Shown here: positions 1-12,440 of the stretch, one piece after another
How the letters are laid out: every line of letters begins with the position of its first letter
Position numbering within the stretch: position 1 is the stretch's first letter
DNA from: Monomorium pharaonis
Lineage: Eukaryota > Arthropoda > Insecta > Hymenoptera > Formicidae
Assembly (NCBI RefSeq): GCF_013373865.1
Contig: NC_050472.1
Coordinates: 25,713,138 to 25,777,137, forward strand
Length of the DNA stretch: 64,000 nucleotides
Direction of reading: 5' to 3'
Notes under the pieces: model-generated
Database searches by the model: none
Told to the model about the DNA's origin: nothing
What the model saw: the letters and a program-made list of their open reading frames with translations, nothing else
Position numbers and translations under genes: made by a program

Positions 1-61
1 CAAACGATAAAAATTAATTTAAAAAATATTTATAACAATTAAGAAAATGCACGTCCTCTCG

Positions 62-79
62 CGAATGATCGATCATTCG
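62..79. repeat. 18-bp perfect palindrome inside an edge monomer
   Basis: The sequence cgaatgatcgatcattcg is its own reverse complement. The matching site in the monomer near 1900 has one changed base (catttg), and in all other monomers it reads gatcgattagtcg, so the palindrome is broken. It may be the ancestral state, kept only in the two edge-type copies. Confidence 0.8.
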
Positions 80-140
80 ATTGTACGTTACTACAAGATA
101 TTTCCAGCCAAATTTGGTGGAAATCGTATTCTGCGTTTAG

Positions 141-1670
141 GCGTGAGGCGCACGAAACGATAAACATTAATTTTTTAAATGTTTATAACAATTAGGAAAA
201 TGCATGTCATCTCGCGAATGATCGATTAGTCGATTGTACGTTACTGAAAGATATTTCCAGTCAAATTTGGAGGAAATCGTACGTTGCGTTTAGGCGTGAG
301 GTGCAAAAAACGATAAAAATTAATTTTTTAAATATTTATAACAATTAGGCAAATGCATGTCATCTCGCGAATGATCGATTAGTCGATTGTACGTTACTGA
401 AAGATATTTTCAGCCAAATTTGGAGGAAATCGTACGTTGCGTTTAGGCGTGAGGCGCAAAAAACGATAAAAATTAATTTTTTTAATGTTTATAACAATTA
501 GGCAAATGCATGTCATCTCGCGAATGATCGATTAGTCGATTGTACGTTACTGAAAGATATTTCCAGCCAAATTTGGAGGAAATTGTACGTTGCGTTTAGG
601 CGTGAGGCGCACGAAACGATAAAAATTAATTTTTTAAATGTTTATAATAATTAGGCAAATGCATGTCATCTCGCGAATGATCGATTAGTCGATTGTACGT
701 TACTGAAAGATATTTCCAATCAAATTTGGAGGAAATCGTACGTTGCGTTTAGGCGTGAGGTGCAAAAAACGATAAAAATTAATTTTTTAAATGTTTATAA
801 CAATTAGGCAAATGCATGTGATCTCGCGAATGATCGATTAGTCGATTGTACGTTACTGAAAGATATTTCCAGTCAAATTTGGAGGAAATCGTACATTGCG
901 TTTAGGCGTGAGGCGCACGAAACGATAAACATTAATTTTTTAAATGTTTATAACAATTAGGCAAATGCATGTCATCTCGCGAATGATCGATTAGTCGATT
1001 GTACGTTACTGAAAGATATTTTCAGTCAAATTTGGAGGAAATCGTACGTTGCGTTTAGGCGTGAGGTGCAAAAAACGATAAAAATTAATTTTTTAAATAT
1101 TTATAACAATTAGGCAAATGCATGTCATCTCGTGAATGATCGATTAGTCGATTGTACGTTACTGAAAGATATTTCCAGCCAAATTTGGAGGAAATCGTAC
1201 GTTGCGTTTAGGCGTGAGGCGCAAAAAACGATAAAAATTAATTTTTTTAATGTTTATAACAATTAGGCAAATGCATGTCATCTCGCGAATGATCGATTAG
1301 TCGATTGTACGTTACTGAAAGATATTTCCAGCCAAATTTGGAGGAAATCGTACGTTGCGTTTAGGCGTGAGGCGCACGAAACGATAAAAATTAATTTTTT
1401 AAATGTTTATAATAATTAGGCAAATGCATGTCATCTCGCGAATGATCGATTAGTCGATTGTACGTTACTGAAAGATATTTTCAATCAAATTTGGAGGAAA
1501 TCGTACGTTGCGTTTAGGCGTGAGGTGCAAAAAACGATAAAAATTAATTTTTTAAATGTTTATAACAATTAGGCAAATGCATGTGATCTCGCGAATGATC
1601 GATTAGTCGATTGTACGTTACTGAAAGATATTTCCAGTCAAATTTGGAGGAAATCGTACATTGCGTTTAG
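141..1670. repeat. 765-bp higher-order unit (5 x 153 bp), two tandem copies
   Basis: Diagnostic monomer variants recur every fifth monomer. The form cgcacgaaacgataaacatt is at 141, 906 and 1671. The form with tgcaaaaaac and aaatattt is at 294 and 1059. The form with a seven-T run and tttaatg is at 447 and 1212. The form with aataattagg is at 600 and 1365. The form with atgtgatctcgc is at 753 and 1518. Blocks 141-905 and 906-1670 are therefore near-identical five-monomer units. A third begins at 1671 but passes into edge-type monomers at 1824. Copies of one unit are more alike than neighbouring monomers, the signature of recent unequal exchange or block amplification. Confidence 0.88.
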
Positions 1671-2215
1671 GCGTGAGGCGCACGAAACGATAAACATTAA
1701 TTTTTTAAATGTTTATAACAATTAGGCAAATGCATGTCATCTCGCGAATGATCGATTAGTCGATTGTACGTTACTGAAAGATATTTCCAGCCAAATTTGG
1801 AGGAAATCGTACATTGCGTTTAGGCGTGAGGCGCACGAAACGATAAACATTAATTTTTTAAATGTTTATAACAATTAGACAAATGCACGTCCTCTCGCGA
1901 ATGATCGATCATTTGATTGTACGTTACTACAAGATATTTCCAGCCAAATTTGGTGGAAATCGTACATTGCGTTTAGGCGTGAGGCACAAAAAACGATAAA
2001 AATTAATTTTTTTACTGTTTATAACAATTAGACAAATGCATGTCATCTCGCGAATGATCGATTAGTCGACTGTACGTTACGGAAAGATATTTCCAGCCAA
2101 ATTTGAAGGAAATCGTATTTTGTGCTTAGGCGTGAGGCGCGGAAAACTATAAAAATTAGTTAAAAAAATTTATAACACTTGGGAAATTACAAGTCTTGTT
2201 GCAAATGATCGATTA

Positions 2216-3237
2216 TGTACTATAATTACTAAACTCTATGCAAATTTTTCAAAATTTGTTAAAAATCTCATAACCAGGGAATTTTTAACGTTTGATTGAA
2301 TGGTGTCTCCTGGAAACGCCTATATGACTTTCGGCCCTAGCCGCTCGATGTTTGGCTGCTGCCTTTGGCTGCTAGCTTCAGCTACATATAGTGTCGCATC
2401 GACAATTTATATCTCATTAGAAGGAAAAGTGCTATACGACCGATCGTTGACAGAAGAATAAATCCAAGATTGCAAATAGGAAAAAACATTTTTATCCAAC
2501 GCGAAAACTTTTTCAAAAAATTTGTACACGTACGTCTGTATTTGCGCGGGTATAATTCGTGACCCGAAAATTTTTTAGAGCTGTAATGAAAAGCTGGCAG
2601 GAGAGGCAGGAGAACATCGATACCCATAAACACTGTCGTCCGACAATTTCCGCGTGACCGTAGGATAGGATTAAAAATAAAACGCACGACTTATCGCGCG
2701 GCCGTAAATCATTTTATGTGAAAAGTTCCGGGACGGGGGATATACTGTTCGCCGATCGTAAACGTGTCTGGAACACGTTCGTTCCAGGTTCGATAACGTA
2801 CCGCTGTCCCAATAACGTTTCTGACAAACCGTCCCCGTGCGGGGAAAGGACTAGAGCCGCCGCCGACCGATTCTCGTATAGCCACTGAAAACTTCCTAAG
2901 CACCGCGGAAAGGAGGCCGAGTACATGTGGAGAGAGGAGAGCCGAGAAGGAGGAGGAGGAGGAGGAGGAGGAGGAGAACTCGTGCGGAACTCGGTCGACG
3001 GTGGAATGGGATTAGACTCCGAGCTTTAATGCCTTTTAAGTCAATCGGAATCAACCTAATTGAATCGATCGAACCGCTTTGACGCGCTGGCCTAACTCCG
3101 ACGGCGGTTTCCTTCGCGGCTTAACGTCCGACAAAATCGTTCATCGTCCGACGGTCCCGTGCAAGTGCTAGATACCTTGTTAAATCCTATCAACCGCTAT
3201 ACGTCGCTAACGCTGAAGGCAGCTTACGTCGGCTGTG
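2216..3237. other. Single-copy spacer, no gene seen
   Basis: This stretch follows the decayed end of the 153-bp satellite. It holds short spurious frames on both strands and a GGA microsatellite at 2948-2976. GC content rises after about 2700. I see no splice-bounded open frame, tRNA or transposon end. Confidence 0.6.
2948..2976. repeat. (GGA)n microsatellite
   Basis: About ten near-perfect GGA/AGG units in a purine-rich stretch. Confidence 0.95.
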
Positions 3238-3262
3238 CTCTCTCTCTTTCTCTCTCTCTCTC
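3238..3262. repeat. (CT)n microsatellite, interrupted
   Basis: A CT-repeat tract with one TTT interruption, about 220 bp upstream of the TATA-type promoter candidate. Confidence 0.9.
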
Positions 3263-3485
3263 GTCCATTATTGTTCTTACACGCGCACGGCCGAAGTAAT
3301 GAGCGGTTTAAGCATTTACGACGAGAGCGTGTACTCGGTGCGCTTAAGAGAATACCACGTGAAAATGTATGAAAAAAGATTTACGAGGTACGACAACGTT
3401 TACGCACGAGTTCGTCTTCCCGGCCGTTCTCTCCCTCTGGTGGAGTTCCTTCTCGCGCGGCAAAGTGAGTTCGCGTACTCTGCAT

Positions 3486-3607
3486 TATAAAACGCGCATA
3501 CGTCACTGCCGCGACGCCAGCTCTACTTTCAGCGGAGTTCCACCCACCTGACAAAACTAAGGCTATTCCTTCAGTTTTACTCGTCTGGGCAAGTGCACGA
3601 AGAATTG
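3486..3607 (+). promoter_or_regulatory. TATA-type promoter and possible non-coding first exon with splice donor
   Basis: TATAAAA at 3486-3492 is followed about 30 bp later by a purine start candidate near 3519. A good donor (attg then gtaagtgcg) begins at 3608, giving a possible first exon of about 90 nt. A second reading is an internal exon at 3575-3607, since cttcag precedes it; those 33 nt are open as 11 codons (FYSSGQVHEEL). Arthropod promoters often pair a TATA box with an Inr at this spacing, but the start-site sequence here is not a strong TCAGT. A TCAGT occurs at about 3571, off the expected spacing. No downstream exon could be assigned. Confidence 0.3.
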
Positions 3608-6600
3608 GTAAGTGCGCCGGGTGGTTTCTGAATTTAAGACGACACGCTGTCTCGCATTCTCACTCGGAAGAGCAAGATTATCATTCAGTATTCAGGATCA
3701 AAGATTTACACTTTGTTTCGTGGCATTTTTAATTTTTCGCGAATTATCGTGAAAATAATTAATCTAATAAGTTTTAATATCGGAAAAGCTTTCAATTTTT
3801 CTAAAAAAAATAATCATAGAAAATTCGAAGAATTAGACTATGAGATGAAAGTACCGAGTTTATAAAAGTTGATAAGATCGATGGATGCAAAATGGTCGGA
3901 AGCGATGCGCGATGGAGCGGCCCGGCGATAGAAAGGCGAACTAGGCATTCGTAATCGCGGCTTAGAATGCATGGAATAATTGTACGCGAGCGAACGAAGG
4001 ATGTAGGCGGCTTAAATGTTGCTGCAATCATAAAATATAATTTCTTCGCAGGGTGGCTTATTACGCCACTCGTAGTTTTCTTCGCCGGCACTCGCATTTG
4101 CGCCCTCCTGATCCTTTTTTAAGTCTCGCCTTGCCATTAAGTACTTTACGCCGCGGCAAAACAGCCGACGTTGCAGTAGAATAGCCATGAGGATGGTCCG
4201 CCAGGCAGGGCCAAGCCGTGGACCGTGCGTTATACGTTGCGCGTATACGTACGTCCGTGTGTATGTGTGTGTGCGTTATATACGAGTATACACGGACAGA
4301 AATACGCCCCGGATACGCGAAATATCTCATGCGTTCCGTAATAAAGTGGAGATAAACAGGGAAACGGGCTTCTTTCGGGTGGCTTTTTCACCCGCTCTTT
4401 TTTTGCGCAGTCCAACGAGTTTGCGAGTTTTAGAACTGTTTGCACCTCTCGTTTGTATTCTCCTTTTCTGTTATATCTCACTCTCAGGAGGTAAATCATA
4501 CTCGACGCGTTAACTATACGAGCTTAATGCGGATATTAAATAAATAGTATTATTCAGCTGAAAAAAGAATTTGGTATGGCTAGTAACCAAATGTTGAGGG
4601 AATTAATGCCATTAAATATTTGGTATTAATACTGAATCAATCAAAAATAATTTTATTTCTCTTAAGTATTTAATAATTATTACCAAATATAATAAAATAA
4701 TTAACCATTTAATAAATATATAATTTTATAACTAAATATTTTTAATTAAAACTAATTTTTTAAAAACTTGTAGTGGGACATATTACTATATCTGTTCTTC
4801 AACTCATTTTACAGTCTCTACATTTTTATAAATAATATTCAGTGTAATGAATATCATAACTTTGAATCTAAAATTTATTAAAGAATGCTTTGACGAATAT
4901 AATCGTTAAGTTTTTAATTTAAAATATTGGTCATTAACAAAGTTTTTTTACAAAATATAAATGGGTAGTCATAATACGACCTTCTTCTCTAATGAAATTG
5001 GTCGTGACAGACTGATAAGGGAGACGTCGTATGGGATGACACGAAGAAATAAAAATAACGAGGATGATTGAAACGGAGAAAGAGGTGAGAAATAATAATA
5101 ACGTGCGAAGTCGCGAAGCCGTCTGTAACAATTTGTCGATTTGCTCAAGTAGGTTTGTTGATCCAGCAAAACTGTCATCTTATAAGCAATACGGAAAAAG
5201 ACAGGACGAGGGCGTAAAAGAGATAGAAATTTCTACTTGGCAAATTTTATCAATTTCACTATTTCCTGGCAACGGTCCAGCAATGGTTTTGAACGCCACA
5301 AGCGAAGCGTTTATTCTCTTGTCTCTACGCTAGCACGGGATTCGTTCGGGAAATCGCAGAACACGTTTATAACGTAGTGCGGATATCCCGAATGCTATCT
5401 CGCCATCCAGACGAACGTTCTGGTTTGGATTTATACAATACAAAACTTGAAAACGCGACATTCGGATGATACGTTTCATACGACACGTGAGAATTCTTTC
5501 TCTTTCCAGGACGCTTCTTTTAAAACGCCTGGTATTTTTAATACATTGGAAATTGTAGTCTCATCGAAATGGAAATTCAATACGTGCACTATTGCTGTAA
5601 TTTCTGTACAACATATTTTTAATTAACGATTCTTGATCGCACAATTGTTTACGATACTGCTGCTTATATTTGCAATTATACATGTATGTATATGTCTATA
5701 TTTTATTTAAATTTTACTCTAACAAAAATGAGAAGAACCATCCGCGCGTTTTCTCTCATCAGAATTCTCAAAGAAGAGAACATAATCAGGTGACCTTTTG
5801 TGCTACATGGGAATCTTGAGGGACAGGAATGCAGAATAAGGGATTGTGCGTAGCAGAGGTTTGTGTTTCTCGATATGATCGCAATGCCTAGAAAAAGCAG
5901 GGCTTTATCGGAGAGGGACACTGAAGCCGGCGATATATACAATACCACTGTAAATAAGTTGTTTAAATAAAATCAAACGACAACGACATTCTCGCCGGGA
6001 ATCGACTAACTGCGACTACCGTTGGCGAGAAAAGCGGAAAAAAAATAAAAAAAAATGGAGAGAAAGAGAGAACAAAATCGTATTCATACGTTTACAAGTT
6101 ACAAGCTGCGTGAAGCCTCGCGGCGCATACAGCTCGCAATCGAAAGCCGTCATGTTTCTCTCTGACGATTTCCGTGCATTGCCGACATTGTATATCCACA
6201 GATGTACGAATAGATTACGCGCTTACGTAGCACGAAAAGGGAGGAGAATAAAGCTGGCTCCCAGCGAAATTTTGTAAATTCAAATTGTCCATTACATAAG
6301 CCGAGAAATCGATCGCTCGCGATATTCCGCACAGGGGCTTAGAATTTAAATGATGATAAAGCTCTTGCTCCGCGATACGGCAGAAATCGACGCGAACTAC
6401 CCTGCTTTGCGGGAAAAGGTGTTGTACACTCAATACGCGCTGTAAGTGAACACGGCGATAGAATTTTTATGATACCGTAAACTATCTATGCGCCGAAAGC
6501 CATAGTGATAATACGTACTTCACTTTTCTGGATATTCTTTCGCGTACGCAGACTTCACCCGTCGACGAAAAGCACGAACGGTATATCGAACGGTACGCAA

Positions 6601-8410
6601 GGGTCGGATGCTCTGCCCGCTTTTGCGCCGGAACATTGCCGGAATTTTATTAGATAGATTTTTCGTGTCGATCTCTTCTTTCCTATCTATCGCGCGTGCC
6701 CATGTTCAGTTTTCTTGTCGTTCTTTTTTTTTTTCTCTCTATATCCACATAAGGATGCGCGGAAGTCTCGTTGGCAGGCTTCGGCAGCCAATGTCTCGGA
6801 GTGCGACTTAGCCTTGATCCCCCTTTTATATCCATTGGATTTAAATAATGGAGATCGTACTAATTCGCCGCCGGCGACGGTCAGCCTTCAAGCGCACTCG
6901 ACGGAATTCAATCGCGGCCGGGGAATCTTGCGAAAATCCAGAAAGAACATTTCGTCCGAAGATCCATTATCTTTTTACTTAAATTCGATTTATATTCGAA
7001 ACAAGAAGGGACATTTAAACCGATCTACCGCTGATGCACCCGAACATGATAAAACTGCAATGGCATTACGTTGAAGTTGTAAGCATTTTTGTGAGATTCA
7101 GTTAAATTCTTTTCACATTTTTTTTTGAGCGGTATTTTATATAATTTTTGCTTAATTTTTCGAGAGCTTTTTTACTATTATTTTTTGCATTACGTAAATT
7201 TGTATTTCAATTCGCCACCGTATGCGTATAATCTTTTTTACTTTATTGACGAGTGTCAATTTTTATCTTTGCAATTTGATATAATTAAGACTTTGATTAT
7301 CTGTTTCATATTCAACTTTGTACAGGTGAGAACTACAAATTTATTTTTGACAAGTTACATAATTTATTGAAAAATTAACGAGGCAAATATCATAAAGCTA
7401 ATAGAGATGGTAATTCCTCTTAATATGGCGACAAAGTTAAAAATGTTTCCCAGCTTCAATATCTATGCTAATCCTCTCTTTGTCCTTTCTTTACCCTTCG
7501 TCACCGTACTTTTCCTGCGATGGTCGCTTTCTTCGTTCCGTGTCGTCGCACTCCTTTGTCTGCCCTCGATCCGCCACTGTCCTTTTACGGTTACGTAAAC
7601 AGCGATTTGAAAAGCGATTTCCGCGGCGCGGAGCGGCCGCGGGGGCGGAAGAAGATACCTGAACCGGGTCTGTAATGTCGTAGTAAAAATACTTTTACGG
7701 CCGGTGAGGTTCCTGTGACCCTAGTAAACGTAATAGCACCGTTATATTCTTCACAAGATCGTCCTTATTCCGGTTATCGGAGCGTAGACCATCGATTTCT
7801 GGATAAAATCACGAGGAGATATACCGATGTAATTACTTGGGAAGATTACGTTAAAATTTATACTATTTCCTTATGCCGTTGCCATGCTATTATCTCACAA
7901 ATCGCATTTTGCGCGCCAATAAATACCGTAACGCCGAATATTAATTAAAATTAACATAAAGCCACATAATGTCACGTAAAATCGTTCCGCCGTGTTGGTG
8001 CGTAAACGTTATAAGCACGGGATTAAAGTAAAACATTGTTGAAATTTATTCCAGTTAACATTTTCGTTAATACATTTAATATAATGTAATTACAGCAAAA
8101 ATACAGCACAGAAACAGATTGAAGATATATTTAAAAAAAAAGTGTAATAAATTTCAAGCATAATATATAGTTATATTTATTTGACTATTTGAACTACTTT
8201 TTTTCTAAAAGATTGCCTGCTTCGATGCTTTAATTTTCGGATTGTAACTTTTCGCTTCTCGGGGACAGAACTCCACTCCGCGCGGTCGTCGTCATGCTCT
8301 TTGCTCGGGAACCGGATGAAATAAAACGTTAAAGGTTTACGCTTTACATAAGCGTTATTGAGTTATACAGAGAAGCGCAGGCTTGTCTCAACGCTTCCGT
8401 GTTAGACGGC
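3608..8410. other. Single-copy spacer, no gene seen
   Basis: Mixed composition with an AT-rich island at about 4550-4990, where TTTGGTA/TACCAAA-like words recur. The open frames are short (at most about 120 codons), overlap each other on both strands, lack convincing splice pairs and resemble no protein I know. There are several purine-rich runs. It could be intron or intergenic DNA. Confidence 0.55.
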
Positions 8411-8442
8411 AACCAACAAGCGTGCTAGCTCGCTGGTTGGTT
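8411..8442. repeat. 12-bp imperfect inverted repeat (hairpin)
   Basis: The arms aaccaacaagcg and cgctggttggtt pair over 12 positions with one A-G mismatch, separated by 8 nt (tgctagct). It is too short for a microRNA precursor. Confidence 0.6.
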
Positions 8443-11316
8443 TTATGAATATCAAGTGTTATCGTTGTACCTCGAATACTGCCGTGGCAAGTAATAATAT
8501 ATTGTACCGTCGTTGTTTACCGTATCAACGACGTCCTCTTTTCTCCCATGAAAACGTTTACTTTTCACTGCCGGGTATTATTACTTACACCGTCGACAAA
8601 TATTTTCCTATTGGAAAATTTGTTGTTACTATATTTTGTTCGTAAGTTATGTCATACGGTCTTAATCGTGCGACGCGCGCTGCCAATCTTGTTTATGAGC
8701 AGTGAAGACAAACGAGGAGAAATTGAAGAGTCTTGTCTGGAACATTGTAGAAAGAATTGTCGTAAACGTTAGGGATATTTCAAACCATTAGTTACAAGAG
8801 GTCGTATGCTCGACAAACTCATACAACGTTGGTACGCAAATGGACAAAAACTAGAGCGAGAAATTAATTGACGTTTGCCATTATAGATATTGAAATATTT
8901 CACTTTATGATGGACTGCAATTTTACCGTAGATCGCTTTTAGACAACATTCGAAAAGTCCGCTTGTTGCTAAATGTAGCCATTGCTAAATTTGCGCATTT
9001 AAGATTATTTTTGGGAGAACATCTGTAGTTATTTCGTAGCTTAGCATTCGGTAGAAACGAACGCGAGCACGATAGCACCGCGCCGAGTGATTGCGCAATT
9101 GAACGGGCCCGTTGGAGTCAAACGTGAAATTCAAGTCTGTTTAGCCTTAGATCGCTCGCTCGACTAGAATCACTTCCCGCCCATTTCCTATTTCGAGCCA
9201 AATCTCCTCTATAGAGAACCCATTAGTTCGAGTCTAATCTTCTATTCAGCATTTCCGTTATAGTTGTCAACATTACAATGGAAGGCTGATTAAACCACCC
9301 CGCCGTCGATGGTGGTGCTATTGCGCACGCCGCTGGTGTCGCCGGCAACACCAGTGTTGCTGTTGCTAAAATAATTATTCGTTCACTTCCCAAACCGATG
9401 CAAATCGGCAGTGTGCAACGAGAATAAATAGTGCAGCCGGTGCGGCGAAAACACTGGGAAAAAAAAGGGTATGGGTGGAAGGGCCGGCGTTCATCCCCGA
9501 CGAGGCCGGCCTCTCCTATTTTGTTTTTCGGCCCCATCGTGCAGTCGACCGCTACAAAAAAAATTTCCCAGATCGTTATTATTTATTATCGAGGTACGCG
9601 CCGTGTAGCCCCGATGCGTCGCGCGTAATCGGCCATGCAAAACGGTCAATCCGCTTGTACGAAACGTGTGAGAGGGAAAAAGAGAGAAAAAGAGATTGAG
9701 GAACATTGTTTTTCAGATAATTCGTGAAAACAATACGCGATACACTGAATTTCATTTTTCTATGCTATATTAATTGAATTTTAACAAATTGATGATGTAA
9801 CTCTTGTTTATGACGTTAACCGAAGACACAAAGTAGAATATCTGTTTCCACGTTTGCCATTGCCATAAACATGTCTAGGTGCATTATACGTTATTTTCGT
9901 TTATATGTTTTCGTACAAATGCATGTATCGAAATTGAAATTTGCAAAAGGGCAGGTTCATCGATGCGATATTCCAGCCCATGGGGAAATAATAATTAGCC
10001 AAGCTGGGAAATCTATACAAGATGGAATTATTACGGTATGTAGCGTTACGCCGGACTATCATGAACATTACAATTTCAGGCGCGTGATTCGCCGCTTCCA
10101 ACCGGAATTCGGAATTTCGTGGGTACGGGCACCGCGGGTAAACGGCATGTACCAATATAACTTGTTGCAAGGCTAATTTTAACTGGCGGTTGTAAACGGC
10201 GCGAATCGAACCAGCCGCTTCGCGCCGTTCCGTCGCGATAATTTTCGTCGGAAAAGTAGTCTGGCGCGCGCGTGCCTTGTATTTCCCGTGGGCTAACACG
10301 CGCGATATTAATTGCAACTACGCTATCGCTACGTCTCTTCTTTCGCGCTCTCGTTTTCTCTCTCCGATCCCTTCTCCCATCTCTTGCAGCGTCGATACGA
10401 GTCGGTGATCATTAGCGAACGTACTGCAAATCATTAACGCGATTACGAGGTTGCGCGGTAATCCACGTAATGTATTTCACAATTTTGGACCAAGCGCAAA
10501 ATACACGATAATGAAATTTTTCCGGGATTAACTGACCGTGCATGAATGCACAGTTACTCGTATTAAAAGCTTGAGAAAGTTCGAAAAAGTATCAGTTTAA
10601 GTGGTATAATTATTTAAATTTGATAAAAATGGAATGATGTATATTCACCTGCGTCTCATAAAAAGTATTACATTTGATTAGGCCTGAGATTATTGCTGCA
10701 TTTTTTTTTCAAAGTATGACGATCTCACAAAGCAAATCTCACGAATTGGCAATTCGTTTGCTAGAGTCTCAAATTCTAATTTTTTTCAGTCGATTTTTTT
10801 TAAATTTTTATTATGATTTTTTTAGCACACTTGGCACAAACACAGTGTTCGTTCGCCGATAACCCACACCGATTAAATTTATCCGGAGCGTATATTCGTC
10901 GGATGGCGCGCGTTAATAACTCTCAGTTATCAGCAGTTCATTGCACCTAAACTCACAGACAAACAGATCGACAATAAACATACGAGTTATACTGTACGTG
11001 TACGCGCGTACAGAAGGGCACATCACAATTTGACATATGGATATCGCACGGCAATGCCAGGCAATACAGGAGTCATTACTTTACATCTCGCGCACGGGTC
11101 ACCGACCAATTATTGACAGTCGGTGATGTAATTATCCACCGTTATGAAACGCAGAAATCACGACTAAATGTAATCTGCAACGACATATTCGATATTCTTT
11201 CACGTTGACTCCGGCGCATCGGGATTTCGTGCCGATAATCAACCCGCGTTTTGCATAAAAACGAAATTGAAAGAAATAATTTTAGAGCAGCTAGTCAATA
11301 ATCCATTTTGCAATAT
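8443..11316. other. Single-copy spacer, no gene seen
   Basis: The longest frames are about 138 codons on the minus strand (9901-10,317) and 101 on the plus strand (9871-10,176). They overlap each other, and neither has recognisable domains or flanking splice sites that I would trust. Confidence 0.55.
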
Positions 11317-11334
11317 ATTTGCACACGTGCAAAT
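11317..11334. promoter_or_regulatory. Palindromic octamer-like site with E-box
   Basis: The arms atttgcac and gtgcaaat are exact reverse complements separated by two bases, with CACGTG at 11,324-11,329 within the site. The halves resemble the POU octamer ATGCAAAT with one change. It lies in AT-rich DNA with no adjacent gene, so a binding role is only a suggestion. Confidence 0.3.
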
Positions 11335-12440
11335 CCTAATAATAAAACGTATAAATGTCGTTTTTTGGATTTTAATATATAAAAGAAGATATAAAATTCA
11401 ATGCAGATGATTTAAAATATATGCAGTATTTAATATAAATTAGGTCAAATTTTATATCTTATTTTTTCATTTTTGAAAATTCTTTTAATGCTAAATTTTT
11501 TAGTGTAAATGCAAAATGCACAGAGTTTTGAAATCTTAATAAGCTTTACCGTTTTAATTAATTTTTTGTTATAATAGAATATAATATTGTACGCGTCTTG
11601 CGCGCGCCGAGCTTAAAATTATTCAATATAAATATAATTCAACACATAATTCTTCTGGTTGAAATAATTTTACATATTTTTGATGCAAAAATGAGCTAAA
11701 TTCATAAAGGTGCGCATGAGTACTTCAGACTAAATGGCCTTCTTTCGAAATTGTATTTTTAATACATTGTTTTTTAGCGTCGTTGATATTAGACAAGCTT
11801 ATATTTTACATACATTTTAGCTTAAAACATAGAAAGAGTCACCGAAAAAATTATTCATTTTGTTTTCTCAAACAACGAATCTCAACCAACGGCCCCTAAT
11901 AAGATACAGATAAAGAAATAGAATAAGAAAATAACAAACATATTTTTCTTCATTTTTATTGTTTTAAATAAAATTTAGAAAAATATAATTATCTTTATAA
12001 AAATAAAATAGAATTTTTGTTCTTAATAAAATGTTTAAAGGGGAATTGAATCAATTTTGAACAGTTGTGACAGATCCTCCATTAGTCTCGTCTAATGTCG
12101 ATATTTTTAAGGTATAAAGTTTCATGAATGGCGCCTGACAATCTCAATGATTAGCATTTTGTCACTATTCATTGTAACAAGGAAGATTATTGTTATTGGT
12201 TGTCCGCTCTAATAGATTGCAGTGTGATGGATACGAAGAAGTGATCTGCAAAAAGTAACAGGTTTTAGTCGTAAAACGTTTATGTATACATTACATGTTA
12301 TCATATATTTTGCAAAACGATCAACATCACACCGAGTGGGCGCGACGTTTCACATAGCTTTTACGTAAATGGAGAAACGTATCACGTCTGCCACGCCTTC
12401 GGTCACGCATTTTTTCTCATTAGCAAAAAAAGAATTTGCG
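11335..12440. other. AT-rich spacer, no gene seen
   Basis: Part of an AT-rich stretch from about 10,570 to 12,440, with no open frame of 60 codons. There are no tandem repeats longer than a few units. Confidence 0.6.

Larger units (their letters stand above)
1..2215. repeat. 153-bp satellite array, about 14 copies, entering from the left edge
   Basis: The word gcgtgagg recurs at 141, 294, 447, 600, 753, 906, 1059, 1212, 1365, 1518, 1671, 1824, 1977 and 2130, a spacing of exactly 153 bp each time. Each monomer has an AT-rich core (aattaatttttt followed by tataacaatta), a mixed block (tctcgcgaatgatcgat), and a block ending gcgtttaggcgtgagg. Monomers differ at few positions until the last copy, which decays after about 2150 and is lost near 2215. 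The first copy is cut by the window start, so the true array is longer. Although 153 is a multiple of three, no long open frame crosses the monomers, so this is non-coding satellite DNA. I do not recognise the family. Confidence 0.97.
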
